Shown here: one piece after another, positions 49,801 through 59,705 of the stretch
Layout of the letters: each line of letters begins with the position of its first letter
How positions within the stretch are numbered: position 1 is the stretch's first letter
Source of the DNA: Yersinia vastinensis
GTDB taxonomy: Bacteria; Pseudomonadota; Gammaproteobacteria; Enterobacterales; Enterobacteriaceae
Assembly: GCF_902726565.1 (NCBI RefSeq)
Contig: NZ_CACVAF010000002.1
Span: forward strand, 310,001 to 374,000
DNA: 64,000 bases
Direction of reading: 5' to 3'
Translations under genes and position numbers: made by a program
Notes under the pieces: model-generated
Seen by the model: the letters and a program-made list of their open reading frames with translations, nothing else
What the model was told of the DNA's origin: nothing
The model's database searches: none

Positions 49801-52800
49801 ACCTGCAAGCTACCGTCTTGCAGACCACCAAGCAGGGACGGCAGCAAGTCAACATGCCACACACCACCAGCCTGTACTTGCGTGGTCAATATTTGAGTTC
49901 CGATGGTCACAGTAACCGTTGTTCCAACGGCGACATTATTTATCACCCCACTCAGTGTTTGAGCTGTCGTCGCTTCCACCGCATTAAGAATGCCATCGGC
50001 ACCAAACAGTGGGTCTAATAAGCCAAACGTTGGCAGATTGTGTGTCAGCACATTCAACACTGGTGCGGGATTCACCTGAACCACATTATTATTAGCATCA
50101 ACTATGGTGAGCGCCAATGACAGTGGGCCATCGGCTAATTGACTCAGTTGTGCCGTTGGTAGCGTCAGTGACCATTTGCCATTAGCCCCCACATCAGCCG
50201 TCAGTTCGACACCATTAATGGTGAGTTTCACCTTGGCACCCAACCCAGCATTTTGTGCCGTGCCCGATAACGTTTGATCCAGCAACGCGCCAGCCGCGTT
50301 GAGATAGCCACCGTTAAAGAGTGGGTCAACCGCCAGTGACAGTCCTTTATTGAGCGCAATATTCACTGTCACATTGCTGCCGCTTGGGTTACCGGCAGTA
50401 TCCGTCACACTCAAGCCCACCACCAATGGGCCATCCGCAATTCCTGAGAGGTTCTGTGGCAGCACCTTGATGCTCCATTTACCGTCATTTCCTACCAGTG
50501 TGGTGAGTGTCGTGCTCCCCAGGGTCAGGCTTAAGGTTTGCCCTTCGGATCCCAACGCTGTCCCAGACAATATTGAACCAAGGATATTGTTGTTAAGGAT
50601 GGGCGCACTGACGTCCAAGGTGATCAGTGTTGGCACCGTATCAACCAAAACAGTAATCGGCGTGATATTGGCACGGTTTCCTGCCAGGTCGGCCAGTGTC
50701 GCCGTCAGGGTATTATTGCCTTGGGGTAGCGCCTGCAAATCGACCACTGGAATAGTGACACTCCATGTTGCACCTAGACCTGCACTTACAACTACCGCCG
50801 AGTAATTTTTACCGTTTAGCGTCACCGTTACCGTGCGGCCAATATCGTCAACTGAAGCTGTACCACTGACCTGTTGTGGCACTTTAGATTCCAGCGCATC
50901 TAATGTGTTGTTGATGGCAAATGGCTCTACCGTCAAGGTGGGAGGAACACGGTCAACCAGCAGCCCGACCTGTTCAGAGGCAGTACCAAGTTCCAATGAT
51001 GCTGTAATTTGATAATTTCCATCGGGGAAAGTGATTTTGGGCAAGGTGACTGACCAACTCCCGTCAACCGCGATGGCGATCGGCAAACCGACGGTGACAC
51101 CATCGATTTTGAGAATAACGTTGTCACCCAGCGCATTGGTCACTTTACCGCCAATCGTGATGGTCAGCGGATCACTTAGCTCATTGATAATATTATTGGT
51201 GTTGATAGGGTCGATAGTCAGCACCACCGGAGGAACAATGATATTCACATCAACGTTAATTGGATTGAGGGTATGGCCCTCATTACCCACACTGTCGGTG
51301 ACTGACGCATTGATCGTTACATTTCCGGGTGCCAAACTCCCCAACTGAGCACTGCTCACTGTGGTTGACCACGCACCATTAGCCCCCACTGTGGCCGTGA
51401 GATTAAGGCCACCAAAGGTGATATTGACTTGGCTGCCAATAGCCATATTGGTGGTGGTGCCGCTGATAATCTGGGGCACTTTACTTTCTAGGAAGTCCAA
51501 AACAGGACCAAAAAGTGGAGTATCGATGGTGACTGTTGGCAACGCGTGTGTCTGTACACCAATATTGAGTGAGTGGCTGCCACTGTTTCCACCGCCATCA
51601 AGTACATCCACTTGAATAGCGGGTGAGCCATCAGGAATGAGTTTTAAATCTGCCGTTGGCACCGTGACAGACCATACCCCCGTGGTGATATTCACATTCG
51701 CATCATATTGCTTGCCATTGAGAGTCACTTTCACAGTTTGGGCCGTGTTCAGCAAACCCGTGGTGCCTGTCAATATTTGATCAACCCCCGCTTCACTCAG
51801 ATTCAGCACTGCACCAAAGGGAGGTGTGTTAATGGTCGGCTGTGGCAGTGTCAAGAAGCTGTCAAAGCCCAATGAGCCAGTATTGTTGTTTCCGGCGGAG
51901 TCAGTCACGGTGACATTGATTTGGTGCGCGCCATTAACCAGACTATTTAGCGCCCCTGATGGGATAGTAACTGTCCAGTCCCCAGTCAGCGAGTTCACTT
52001 GGCCGATATAGATGATTCCACCCACATCGATTTTCAGCTGCACATTCTGGTTATTCCCCGAAATTCCGGTTTTGCCGCTGATCGTGGTCACCGCCCCAGC
52101 TTCAGCAATATTAATGCTATCGCCAAAGGAAGGAAGATTGATTGTGGGCTGTGGCAACAACTGCTGAGAAATAAAGGTGATGGGCTGATTTGGCAGAATA
52201 TCCACCACGTTCCCGCCACGATCAGTGACGGTAACACCAATCGTATGTGATCCCGCCCCTAGCAGGGTTAATACCCCCGATAGTAGCGGCAAACTCCAAC
52301 TGCCATCAGGGTCAGCAGTAATGGTATTGATCAACTTACCATCAATAAAAATAGCCACACTCTGCCCGCTACCCACAACGCCCGTGCTACCACTCAATGT
52401 CTGCCCAAGCAGAGCTTCCGCATGGTTCAGCACCCCATCGCCAAACGGCAATGTCAGTGTTGGCTGGGGTAAATCATGGGTTATCACCTCAACCTGCCCC
52501 GTCAAGGTGCCGCTATTACCCGCCGCATCCTTCGCGGTGACAGCCACACTCCATGTCCCCTCCGGCAGGGCTTGCAGCACGGCGGGGGTCAAAGCCAATG
52601 TCCATTTGCCATCTTCCGTGACGATTGCCGCGTAACCGGTGCCATTAATATAGACGGTGACCTGCTGTCGCGTATCGCCCACAATCCCGGTGGTCCCAGT
52701 TAAGATTCCACCGGCGGCCGCTTCCACCGCATTGAGATAACCGTCGATGATCGGCCCAGTATCCAGCGTTGGGGTTGGGCTAATTATCAATTGAGAATTG

Positions 52801-55800
52801 AAGTTAACGGACTCCGTATCGCTATTACCCACCCGGTCGGTGACCGTGACCGAAATCGTGTGTGACCCATCAGCTAACAAACTTAATGCCCCCGCAGGCA
52901 GAGCACAGACCCACGTCCCATCAGCAGCGACAGTCGCTGGGTAGGTTACGCCATCAATTTTCAGTGTGATGATCTGTCCACTCCCTGTGGCTCCGGTATT
53001 TCCCGTCAAAATTTGGCTGGTGGCCGCTTCTAATTTATTCAGATAGCCATCGCCAAACGGTAATGTTGGCAGGGTAATATTTGGCACATTATGGATTAAG
53101 ATATCGAGGTTAGTGCTGGCTGAAGCGACGTTTCCCGAATCGGCATCAGTGGCGCTGACGGTTACTTTCGTCATTCCATCAGCCAAGCCTTGCAACTCTG
53201 TGGCGCTAATATTCACCGACCAGACACCGGCTGACGTCACACTACCGGGGTAATTTTTACCATTAATGGACACCACTACCGCCGTGCCAATCGCCAGATT
53301 GCTGCAACTGCCGGTCAAGGTGGCATTCGCTCCTATCTCGCCCACACTCAAAATGTTATCAGCAAATAAGGGCGCTAATGTCAGTGTCGGAACATCGTGG
53401 ATAGCGACCGTGATGCTCGTGACATTGTGACTTTCATTGCCCGCAGTGTCGGTCACACTGACATTAATCCCGCCAGCCAGCGGGCCATCCCCCAACAGCA
53501 ATAAGTCAGCCGACGGAATGGTTAAGCTCCAACTGCCATCACTTTGCACTGTCGTCTTATAGTCATGACCATTCAGTGTGACGGTCACCGTCAACCCGGC
53601 ATCTCCGGTGCAAGTTCCTTTCACTACCACACCCAGCAAGGCATCGGCCAGATTTAAAACATTATCGAGGTTGGTTTGCACATCGACGGTGAGAACTGGG
53701 GCTTGCGTATCTACCGTGACATTGTGGGTGGTGCTAGCCGGGTTTTGCGCGACATCATTAACCGTGGCGGTAATGACGTTGTTACCCTGTGGCAGCGCCT
53801 GCACATCCACGGCAGGAACGGAGACACTCCAACTGCCGTCCGCCTGCACCTGCGCCTGATAGAACTTACCGTGTAAACCCACGGTCACCGTTTGCCCGGC
53901 TTGTACATGCAGGCTATTGCCATGAATGGTCAGTGCTGACTGACTTTCCTGATAATTGATAATGTCATCGCTGGTGACCGTGGCAACCGTTAACGACGGT
54001 TGGTCAGCAAGAGAGGCTATCACCGTCACCTGATGACTGGTACTCGCAGGGTTCCCCCCCAAGTCCGTCACCGTCGCCTGCGCAGTGGATGCCCCCTCAG
54101 GCAATTGACTCACATCGGCGGCAGGGACGGTCACTTGCCAACTGCCGTCACTTTGTACTTGGCCGCTGTAGCTCTTACCATTAAGGGTAACAGTGACAGT
54201 GCGCCCGGCTTCCACATGAGTAGAAACCCCTTTGATCAGCGCATCTTGTGAATATTCATTCCGGTTAATGAAATTATCGCCGGAAATGGTGCTGATAGTG
54301 ACCGTCGGTAAACGAGTGGTATCAGCATCAATGATCAGCGTGCTACCGACGGTCTTTTGGTTGCCAGCGCTATCACTGAGCGTGACGCTAATCGGATAAC
54401 TACCGTCTGCTAGGCTTTGCAGCAAGGCACTACTCAGTGGAATGCTCCAACTGCCGTTCGGTTGAACCAAACCGGTGTAGGTTATGCCATTAAGCACCAC
54501 AGAGACCGTTTGCCCCACTTCTGACAGTGGCGCACTACCGGTAATATTGACGGTGCTTAGAGCTTCAGTGGCATTGACAATGTTGTCGGTGCTGATGGGA
54601 TCTACCACCAAATCCGGCGCGATTTTATCTACTGTGGCATTGCCGGTGAACGTATTACTGTTACCGGCGCTGTCCGTCGCAGTGACTACAATAGTCAGAT
54701 TGCCATTAGGCAGATTTTGCAATTCAGACGGTGCTAAGGTTAATTGCCAATTGCCGTTATTATCGGCCACCAGTTGGTGTTCCACGCCACCCACCGTTAC
54801 CACCACTTTTTGCCCTGCACCACTGACACCTGTGGAGCCAGTTAATGTTTGGTTGGTCGTGACTTCTGCTGCGTTCAGGTATCCATCAGCAAACGGTGTA
54901 CTCAGTGTTGGTGCAGGAAGTGACTGCGTTGCCAGCGTCACATTGCTAACCTGAGTGGTAATATTGCCAACACTGTCTTGAATCGAAATGCTAATGGGGT
55001 AGGATCCATCCGCCAATAAATTCAGGGTATTAGCCGGAATATCCACACTCCAACTGCCGGAAGGCCCCACCGTGGTACTGTAAGTTTGCCCATTAATGAC
55101 CACATTAACAGTGGCCCCTACTTCATTGGAGGTGCCAAATACCGGGATGTTTGCTGCAGCTTCACTGGCATTGATCACACCGTCACCGGCGATCGGTCCG
55201 ACGGACAATTCAGGTGCCAACGTGTCGACCGTAATCGCCGTCACCTTGCTATTGGTATTACCGGCTGCATCGGTTACTTGCACCGTGATGGACTGCCCAC
55301 CTTGCGCCAGCCCCTGCAATACCGAACTTGGTAACGTCAGTGACCATTGACCGTCACTGCCGACTAATGCCGGATACGTTTTGCCGCCCACCGTCACCGT
55401 TACTGTCTGCCCGGCCCCAGAAATCCCCGTGGAACCATTTAAGCTCTGGCTGATGCCCGCTTCGCCTTTTGTCAGCGTGCCATCGCCAAAAGGTAGGTTG
55501 GTTATCGGGGCGGGTAAATTATGGATATAAATACCCAACTCACTGCTGGTCGAGACAGTGTTGCCCGCGCTGTCAGTGGCGGTGGCGGTCAATGTGGCTT
55601 TGCCATCCGCGAGTAGCGCCAAATCACCCGCAGGTAAATTCAGGCTCCAACTTCCCCCCGCGCCAGTAACAGTAATGTAGGTTTTACCATTCAGTGTCAG
55701 GGTAATTATCTGGTTAGGATTGAGGTTGCTGGAGGTACCGTTAACCGTGACACCTGCCGCGGCCTCTTGCGCATTGATCTGATTGTCGCCCGCTATCAGG

Positions 55801-58800
55801 CTTATCCCAATTCCGCTCTGGGCATTGTTGATGATAATACTGTGGCTACCACTGGCCGCATTGCCATTCATATCACTGACTGTTGCCGTAATATTCGTCA
55901 TGCCATTGGTTAGCAACGCCAGATCAGCGGCAGGAATGCGGGTACTCCAATTACCCGAAGAGTCCACTGTTGCTGTATAGTTTCGGCCATTAAGCGAAAT
56001 GGTGATCACCCGCCCAGCTTCTATCCCTGTGGTGCTACCGCTGACAGCCTGACTGACTAACTGTTCAGCCCCATCAAGAATATTATTTCCGGCGAAAGTA
56101 TTAATCGTCAGGCTAGGTAAATTGAGCGGATCGGCATCCAGCGTGACATTTTGTGTCACTGTTGTGCTATTACCGGCCACATCCTGCACCTGTGTACTGA
56201 CCACGTAGGTCCCATCGCTGAGAGACGCCAGTGCCCCTGCAGGAATAGTGATGCTCCAGCTACCATTGGTTTGCACCACTCCGGTATAGGTCTGGCCGCC
56301 AATGGTCACTTTCACAATGGCACCTATTTCTGTGCTGCTGCCATTGACTGAAATACCTGTCGCTGCTTCTGCGCCATTAATGATGTTATCCGTCGCAATC
56401 GGTGAAACAGACAGACCCGGAGCTTGAGTATCCACGTTAAATTGGGTGCTCAGCGTATTGCTATTGCCAGCAGCATCACTGGCGGTGATCACCAGTGGCT
56501 GGTTGCCTTGCCCCAAGCCTTGGAGCACATTGGCGGGCAACACGAGTGACCAACTGCCATCCGTCGCGATGGTCGCCGAATAGGTCACACCGCCAAGTTT
56601 CACACTGACGTGCTGACCACTGCCCGTGATGCCGGTGCTCCCACTTAATGTTTGCCCCAGTGCGGCTTCCGCACTGTTGAGCGTGCCATCACCAAAAGGC
56701 AGTGTCAGACTGGCAACCGGAGAGGTATGGGTATAAATCCCCAGCGTCGTTGTGCTGTTGATGGTGTTACCAGCGGCATCCATAACCGAGGCTGATAACG
56801 CCGCAGTGCCATCCGCTAGCTGGGCCAGATCGCCTGCAGGAATCTGGGTACTCCAGTTGCCGCCTACCCCGACTGTGGCAGTATAAGTTTTGCCATTCAG
56901 CATCAAGGTCACGGTTTGCCCGGCATTCACATTGGACGAGGTCCCACTGACCGTCACCCCAGCCGCCGCTTCTGCTGCATTAATCAGGTTATCGCCCGTG
57001 ATCAGGTTAATACCGAGTCCCGACGAATTATTATCGACAACAATGTTATGAGTCCCTACGGCAGAATTACCGCTCACGTCTGTAACGGTCGCCGTAATAC
57101 TGGTGCTACCATTCGCCAGAAGGGCTAAATCTGCCGCGCTGACCTTGGCACTCCAACTGCCATCCGCCGCAACCGTCGCGGTGTATGTTTTGCCATTCAG
57201 TATGATGGACACTACACGACCCGCTTCCACATTCGTGGTTAGCCCACTGATTATCTGGTCAACCCGCTGTTCTGCACCATCCAAAATATCATTACCTGCA
57301 AAGCGATTGATGGTCAGCGTTGGCAAATGAGCAGGATTAACATCCAGAGTGACGGTCGACGTAACGGTGGTGGTATTACCCGCGGCGTCAGCGATAGTCG
57401 CGTTGAATGGGTAGCGCCCATCGGCAGTGGCAAAGAGATCGCCGGCCGGAATATCAACCGCCCAAGAACCATTTGGCAAGACGGCGGCGGTGTAGGTTTT
57501 CCCTGCATAAGTGATGATGACTGTGCCGCCTATCTCAGAACTGCGTCCACTGAGTGTTATCACTGCGGCGGCTTCAACGGCGTTAATGATGCCGTCACCG
57601 GCCACAGGGTTGACCACCAGTGTCGGTGCCTGTGTATCGACATTCACCACCAACGGCTTGCTATCACTATTACCTGCGGCATCGCTGACCGTCACCACCA
57701 GCGGCAGGTTCCCTTGGCCCAATGCCTGTAGGGCTGCAGTGGGTAAAACTAATGACCAACTGCCATTAATATCGACTATTGCCTGATAAGTCACACCGTT
57801 AAAGCTCACCGAAACGGTCTGCCCCGCTCCCGTAACCCCCGTTGACCCCGTGACTGTTTGGCTTGAATTGACTTCAGCACCATTGAGATTCCCATCACCA
57901 AAAGGCTGATTAATGGTAACGACGGGTAAGCTATGGATGTAAATACCGAGTGGCAAGGTGCTGTCTGGCACACCGGTGGCCTTAACCGTTAATGTTACTG
58001 AACCATCAAGCAGGTTCGCTAAATCCCCTTTAGGAATAAGCACACTCCAGTTGCCATCCGCATCAACAAAGTCGGTATAAAGTATGCCATTTAACGTGAC
58101 GGTAACCTGTGTGCCTAGTGCCAAGCCTGCTGACGTGCCGGTTACGGTGAGGTCATTTTGTGCTTCAATGGCATTAATAAGGTTATCGCCCGCAACGGTA
58201 TTGATACCCAAACCACCTTGGGTGCTATCGACGAGGATATTGCTGTCTTTACTGGCCGGGTTACCGGCGATATCCGTAACCTGAGCATGAATAGTGGCGG
58301 TACCATTGGCAATCATCGCCAAATCTGCGGCCGGAATCTGAGTGCTCCACTTACCATCAGCCCCAACAGTGGCAGTATAGGTTTTATTATTCAATGTGAT
58401 GAGGACTAATCGGCCAGCCTCAACATGGCTGGTTGTGCCGCTCAATGTCTGACTAACTTTTTGCTCTGCCCCGTTAAGGTGATTATCTACAGCAAAGTCG
58501 TTTATCGCCAAATTAGGGAGGTTGGCAGGGTCGGCATCAATGATGACATGCCCAGAGGCACTGGCACTGTTGCCTGCACTATTCGTTACCGTGGCAGAGA
58601 TGGATTGTGAGCCGTCCGCCAACCCAACGAGTGCGCTCGCTGGAACATTGACACTCCAACTGCCGTCACTCTGTACCGTACCCGTATAGGTTTTGCCATT
58701 GAAAACAACGGAAACGGTGGCACCAATGGCAGTAGACGTCCCACTAATGGCGACGGTCGCTTTGGTTTCGGCGGCGTTGATAATGCCATCACCCGCGACA

Positions 58801-59705
58801 GGTGAAATTGTCAGTGTGGGGGCGGTGGTATCCACCACCACCGTGATAGTTTGCTCCGCCGTCTGGCCACTGCCATTGCTGACAGTGACCACCACGTTAT
58901 AGCTACCGTCATGTAATCCTTGCAACACCGAGGCGGGAAGCGAAACATGCCAGGATCCATCAGCAGCCACTTTCGCAGTATAGGTCGTACCGTTAATCGT
59001 GATATTGACCAATTGCCCAGCAGCGACACCGGTTGTTGTACCACTCAAGGTTTGGCTGATAGTGATTTCACTGCCATTAAGACGGTTATCACCGGTCAAC
59101 GGATTCACTTTCAATGTCACGACGGGGTCGGGGTCAGGGTTGGGATTTGGGTTGGGATTTGGGTTGGGATTGCCTGTCGGTGGCTCAATATTACCGCCAT
59201 TATTCCCCCCCGCACTGCCACTATTGTTGTTACTGCTATGCGATGCGGCAATACCGATACCGCCGGCGATCGCCAGAAAACCCAATGATCCGGCCAATAG
59301 CCCAGCGGAGCTACTACTGCCGCTTAGGGCCAGACCGGCCACCCCATCAATTGCGGTAAATTGCGGTACCAATATGGCATCGCCGAAAGCAGCAGCGCCC
59401 ATAGCTGCAGGGAAACTGGCATGAACAGGCGGGTTGACGCCATCATCAAACACCAATTCACTGTAATGCCCTTCACCGTCGGTGATAAAAAAATTCTGAT
59501 AGCGGACGGTTGTACCGTCTTTCATGCGCAAAATCAGATCACTACCCTGACGCTCATAGCTCGCTACACTTTCTGCCGTGCCATGGATACGGACGATACT
59601 CAATCCGTTCAGCGTGACAACAGCTTGGTTGCCTGCAACCTCAGAGATAAGCGCCCCATTCTGCCGCGAAATAATATCAACTGAACCCGCTACTGAATTC
59701 GCCAT
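46881..59705 (-). CDS. Giant BapA-like type I secreted adhesin with about 38 Ig-like repeats
   Basis: 4274-residue surface adhesin, the cargo of the downstream type I exporter. Residues 1-110 form a BapA-prefix-like domain (VDIISRQNGALISEV, then DLILRMKDGTTVRYQNFFI). A Gly/Ser hydrophobic stretch and a Pro-Asn linker (NPNPNPNPNPNPDPDP) follow near 160-185. Then come about 38 Ig-like repeats of about 95-101 residues, each opening with a calcium-type motif such as GDGxxNxxE and containing G-x-Y-T-A-x-V-x-x-D-G-x-W. The last 250 residues hold a degenerate RTX-like GSSGADIFTV/GGLGMDTLLLGG secretion region. There is no LapG-type cleavage module or lapG gene. ATG 59705 follows GAGGTT. The role is probably biofilm formation or adhesion. 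Confidence 0.93.
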   Translation of the reverse strand: MANSVAGSVDIISRQNGALISEVAGNQAVVTLNGLSIVRIHGTAESVASYERQGSDLILRMKDGTTVRYQNFFITDGEGHYSELVFDDGVNPPVHASFPAAMGAAAFGDAILVPQFTAIDGVAGLALSGSSSSAGLLAGSLGFLAIAGGIGIAASHSSNNNSGSAGGNNGGNIEPPTGNPNPNPNPNPNPDPDPVVTLKVNPLTGDNRLNGSEITISQTLSGTTTGVAAGQLVNITINGTTYTAKVAADGSWHVSLPASVLQGLHDGSYNVVVTVSNGSGQTAEQTITVVVDTTAPTLTISPVAGDGIINAAETKATVAISGTSTAIGATVSVVFNGKTYTGTVQSDGSWSVNVPASALVGLADGSQSISATVTNSAGNSASASGHVIIDADPANLPNLAINDFAVDNHLNGAEQKVSQTLSGTTSHVEAGRLVLITLNNKTYTATVGADGKWSTQIPAADLAMIANGTATIHAQVTDIAGNPASKDSNILVDSTQGGLGINTVAGDNLINAIEAQNDLTVTGTSAGLALGTQVTVTLNGILYTDFVDADGNWSVLIPKGDLANLLDGSVTLTVKATGVPDSTLPLGIYIHSLPVVTINQPFGDGNLNGAEVNSSQTVTGSTGVTGAGQTVSVSFNGVTYQAIVDINGSWSLVLPTAALQALGQGNLPLVVTVSDAAGNSDSKPLVVNVDTQAPTLVVNPVAGDGIINAVEAAAVITLSGRSSEIGGTVIITYAGKTYTAAVLPNGSWAVDIPAGDLFATADGRYPFNATIADAAGNTTTVTSTVTLDVNPAHLPTLTINRFAGNDILDGAEQRVDQIISGLTTNVEAGRVVSIILNGKTYTATVAADGSWSAKVSAADLALLANGSTSITATVTDVSGNSAVGTHNIVVDNNSSGLGINLITGDNLINAAEAAAGVTVSGTSSNVNAGQTVTLMLNGKTYTATVGVGGNWSTQIPAGDLAQLADGTAALSASVMDAAGNTINSTTTLGIYTHTSPVASLTLPFGDGTLNSAEAALGQTLSGSTGITGSGQHVSVKLGGVTYSATIATDGSWSLVLPANVLQGLGQGNQPLVITASDAAGNSNTLSTQFNVDTQAPGLSVSPIATDNIINGAEAATGISVNGSSTEIGAIVKVTIGGQTYTGVVQTNGSWSITIPAGALASLSDGTYVVSTQVQDVAGNSTTVTQNVTLDADPLNLPSLTINTFAGNNILDGAEQLVSQAVSGSTTGIEAGRVITISLNGRNYTATVDSSGNWSTRIPAADLALLTNGMTNITATVSDMNGNAASGSHSIIINNAQSGIGISLIAGDNQINAQEAAAGVTVNGTSSNLNPNQIITLTLNGKTYITVTGAGGSWSLNLPAGDLALLADGKATLTATATDSAGNTVSTSSELGIYIHNLPAPITNLPFGDGTLTKGEAGISQSLNGSTGISGAGQTVTVTVGGKTYPALVGSDGQWSLTLPSSVLQGLAQGGQSITVQVTDAAGNTNSKVTAITVDTLAPELSVGPIAGDGVINASEAAANIPVFGTSNEVGATVNVVINGQTYSTTVGPSGSWSVDIPANTLNLLADGSYPISISIQDSVGNITTQVSNVTLATQSLPAPTLSTPFADGYLNAAEVTTNQTLTGSTGVSGAGQKVVVTVGGVEHQLVADNNGNWQLTLAPSELQNLPNGNLTIVVTATDSAGNSNTFTGNATVDKIAPDLVVDPISTDNIVNATEALSTVNITGSAPLSEVGQTVSVVLNGITYTGLVQPNGSWSIPLSSALLQSLADGSYPISVTLSDSAGNQKTVGSTLIIDADTTRLPTVTISTISGDNFINRNEYSQDALIKGVSTHVEAGRTVTVTLNGKSYSGQVQSDGSWQVTVPAADVSQLPEGASTAQATVTDLGGNPASTSHQVTVIASLADQPSLTVATVTSDDIINYQESQSALTIHGNSLHVQAGQTVTVGLHGKFYQAQVQADGSWSVSVPAVDVQALPQGNNVITATVNDVAQNPASTTHNVTVDTQAPVLTVDVQTNLDNVLNLADALLGVVVKGTCTGDAGLTVTVTLNGHDYKTTVQSDGSWSLTIPSADLLLLGDGPLAGGINVSVTDTAGNESHNVTSITVAIHDVPTLTLAPLFADNILSVGEIGANATLTGSCSNLAIGTAVVVSINGKNYPGSVTSAGVWSVNISATELQGLADGMTKVTVSATDADSGNVASASTNLDILIHNVPNITLPTLPFGDGYLNKLEAATSQILTGNTGATGSGQIITLKIDGVTYPATVAADGTWVCALPAGALSLLADGSHTISVTVTDRVGNSDTESVNFNSQLIISPTPTLDTGPIIDGYLNAVEAAAGGILTGTTGIVGDTRQQVTVYINGTGYAAIVTEDGKWTLALTPAVLQALPEGTWSVAVTAKDAAGNSGTLTGQVEVITHDLPQPTLTLPFGDGVLNHAEALLGQTLSGSTGVVGSGQSVAIFIDGKLINTITADPDGSWSLPLLSGVLTLLGAGSHTIGVTVTDRGGNVVDILPNQPITFISQQLLPQPTINLPSFGDSINIAEAGAVTTISGKTGISGNNQNVQLKIDVGGIIYIGQVNSLTGDWTVTIPSGALNSLVNGAHQINVTVTDSAGNNNTGSLGFDSFLTLPQPTINTPPFGAVLNLSEAGVDQILTGTTGLLNTAQTVKVTLNGKQYDANVNITTGVWSVTVPTADLKLIPDGSPAIQVDVLDGGGNSGSHSLNIGVQTHALPTVTIDTPLFGPVLDFLESKVPQIISGTTTNMAIGSQVNITFGGLNLTATVGANGAWSTTVSSAQLGSLAPGNVTINASVTDSVGNEGHTLNPINVDVNIIVPPVVLTIDPINTNNIINELSDPLTITIGGKVTNALGDNVILKIDGVTVGLPIAIAVDGSWSVTLPKITFPDGNYQITASLELGTASEQVGLLVDRVPPTLTVEPFAINNTLDALESKVPQQVSGTASVDDIGRTVTVTLNGKNYSAVVVSAGLGATWSVTIPVVDLQALPQGNNTLTATLADLAGNRANITPITVLVDTVPTLITLDVSAPILNNNILGSILSGTALGSEGQTLSLTLGSTTLTTLVGNDGKWSIKVLPQNLSGIADGPLVVGLSVTDTAGNPSGSNVTVNIALNKGLSLAVDPLFNGGYLNAAGALLDQTLSGTAQNAGLGAKVKLTINGVELTADVGANGKWSLTLPTAQLSQLADGPLSLALTIVDANNNVVQVNPAPVLNVLTHNLPTFGLLDPLFGADGILNAVEATTAQTLSGVINNVAVGTTVTVTIGTQILTTQVQAGGVWHVDLLPSLLGGLQDGSLQVNISVKDVAGNIVNTQVGATVLIHNLPQVSLNPIFGDGILNAADLLLNQTISGTVKNLPAGAKVTIKLGTVSLEATVNADGTFSVPVDALTLNGLLAGTLNVTASVEDSAKNTSTVTGSLLVDVTPPVIALNPIFGDGKLSLADTAIAQIISGTVSGVTTGTQVSVTLGGKTFFGTTAANGSFTITLQPADLTALLNGNLKVDVFITDQAGNTASASGNVNVIINNVPKLVLDPIFGDGLLSILDSQTVQIISGTVLNGTVGAQVQVQVGAYQLVAIVGVGGAWIASVPPIILSGLLDGNQTISASLVDGAGNTTSANGLVNVLIHAQPTLSVNPIFGDGILSVADLLVAQTISGTTTNVALGTQVNIALNGKTYTATVGAGGNWSVLVQPIDLKAMLTDGNLTLTAGLQDAVGNPASSTGILNVIANGLPTLTLDPIFGDGLLNAADALLTQTISGHSTFAAGSTVNVTVGNLTLNTTVKTDGSWSIPVSPLMLAGLLDGSFTASASLTNAAGHSTSASAPVTVGITLPTITLNPFFATDHYLSGAESTAAQVISGTSTHAVGSQIKVTIGGTTLLGVVGSDGSWSVPITPSALTGLLDGSAKIGVSITDTVGNQVAVNTDFTVKTHALPLLGVDVLGNVGNLVLLPINGLTVSGSSVNVLPNTKVKVVLLGQSLEGTVDSTGHWSVKFYGSFLGALNVVSILTTTVAVSVTDEAGNYKEISVGLLSGSGIQLLSADSDIQATSMMVTPDTQAAHTAGVESQTVNTSTASDTSADPTAAQSASAQTQSMVVEPLAEPIDSMLSTTVTEGGYTIGGITLNLADGVVMSGEALTGSSGADIFTVNSLNFSHIDGGLGMDTLLLGGTHQVLDLTSLGLKVEHIEVIDLGQSGTNSIRLDLHDALTLTDKPQDDLLIKGAEGGQVTLSNTPEGVWSSVGQRNVDGQAFDVYHNSSLDSSNTLGDVLVQHGLQVHLV
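55225..58832 (-). repeat. Higher-order 1.2-kb repeat (four Ig domains) in adhesin gene, three copies
   Basis: The linker encoding VDTxAP-L-V-x-P recurs near 58832, 57637, 56432 and 55225, that is every 1195-1207 bases. Each period holds four domain types in fixed order, with openings of the kinds GDGIINAxE, AGNxILDGAEQ, GDNxINAxEA and FGDGxLNxxE. This shows that a four-domain block was multiplied as a unit. Confidence 0.85.
59106..59172 (+). repeat. G-run-rich 12-bp repeat in the Pro-Asn linker
   Basis: Imperfect copies of GGGTTGGGATTT on the plus strand encode the (Pro-Asn)n/(Pro-Asp)n linker on the minus strand. At least eight runs of three or four G lie within 65 bases, so a G-quadruplex is possible in the template strand, and slippage would change linker length without changing frame. 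Confidence 0.8.

Noticed and set aside
59106-59172. Phase-variable frameshift tract
   Set aside because: The unit is 12 (or 6) bases, a multiple of three, so copy change would alter length but not switch the gene off.
46900-59400. Many plus-strand frames of 60-160 codons opposite the giant adhesin (for example 49183-49659, 50350-50805, 54484-54954)
   Set aside because: They arise from the codon bias of a long repetitive coding sequence, repeat with the domain period, and have no start signals; they are antisense shadows.
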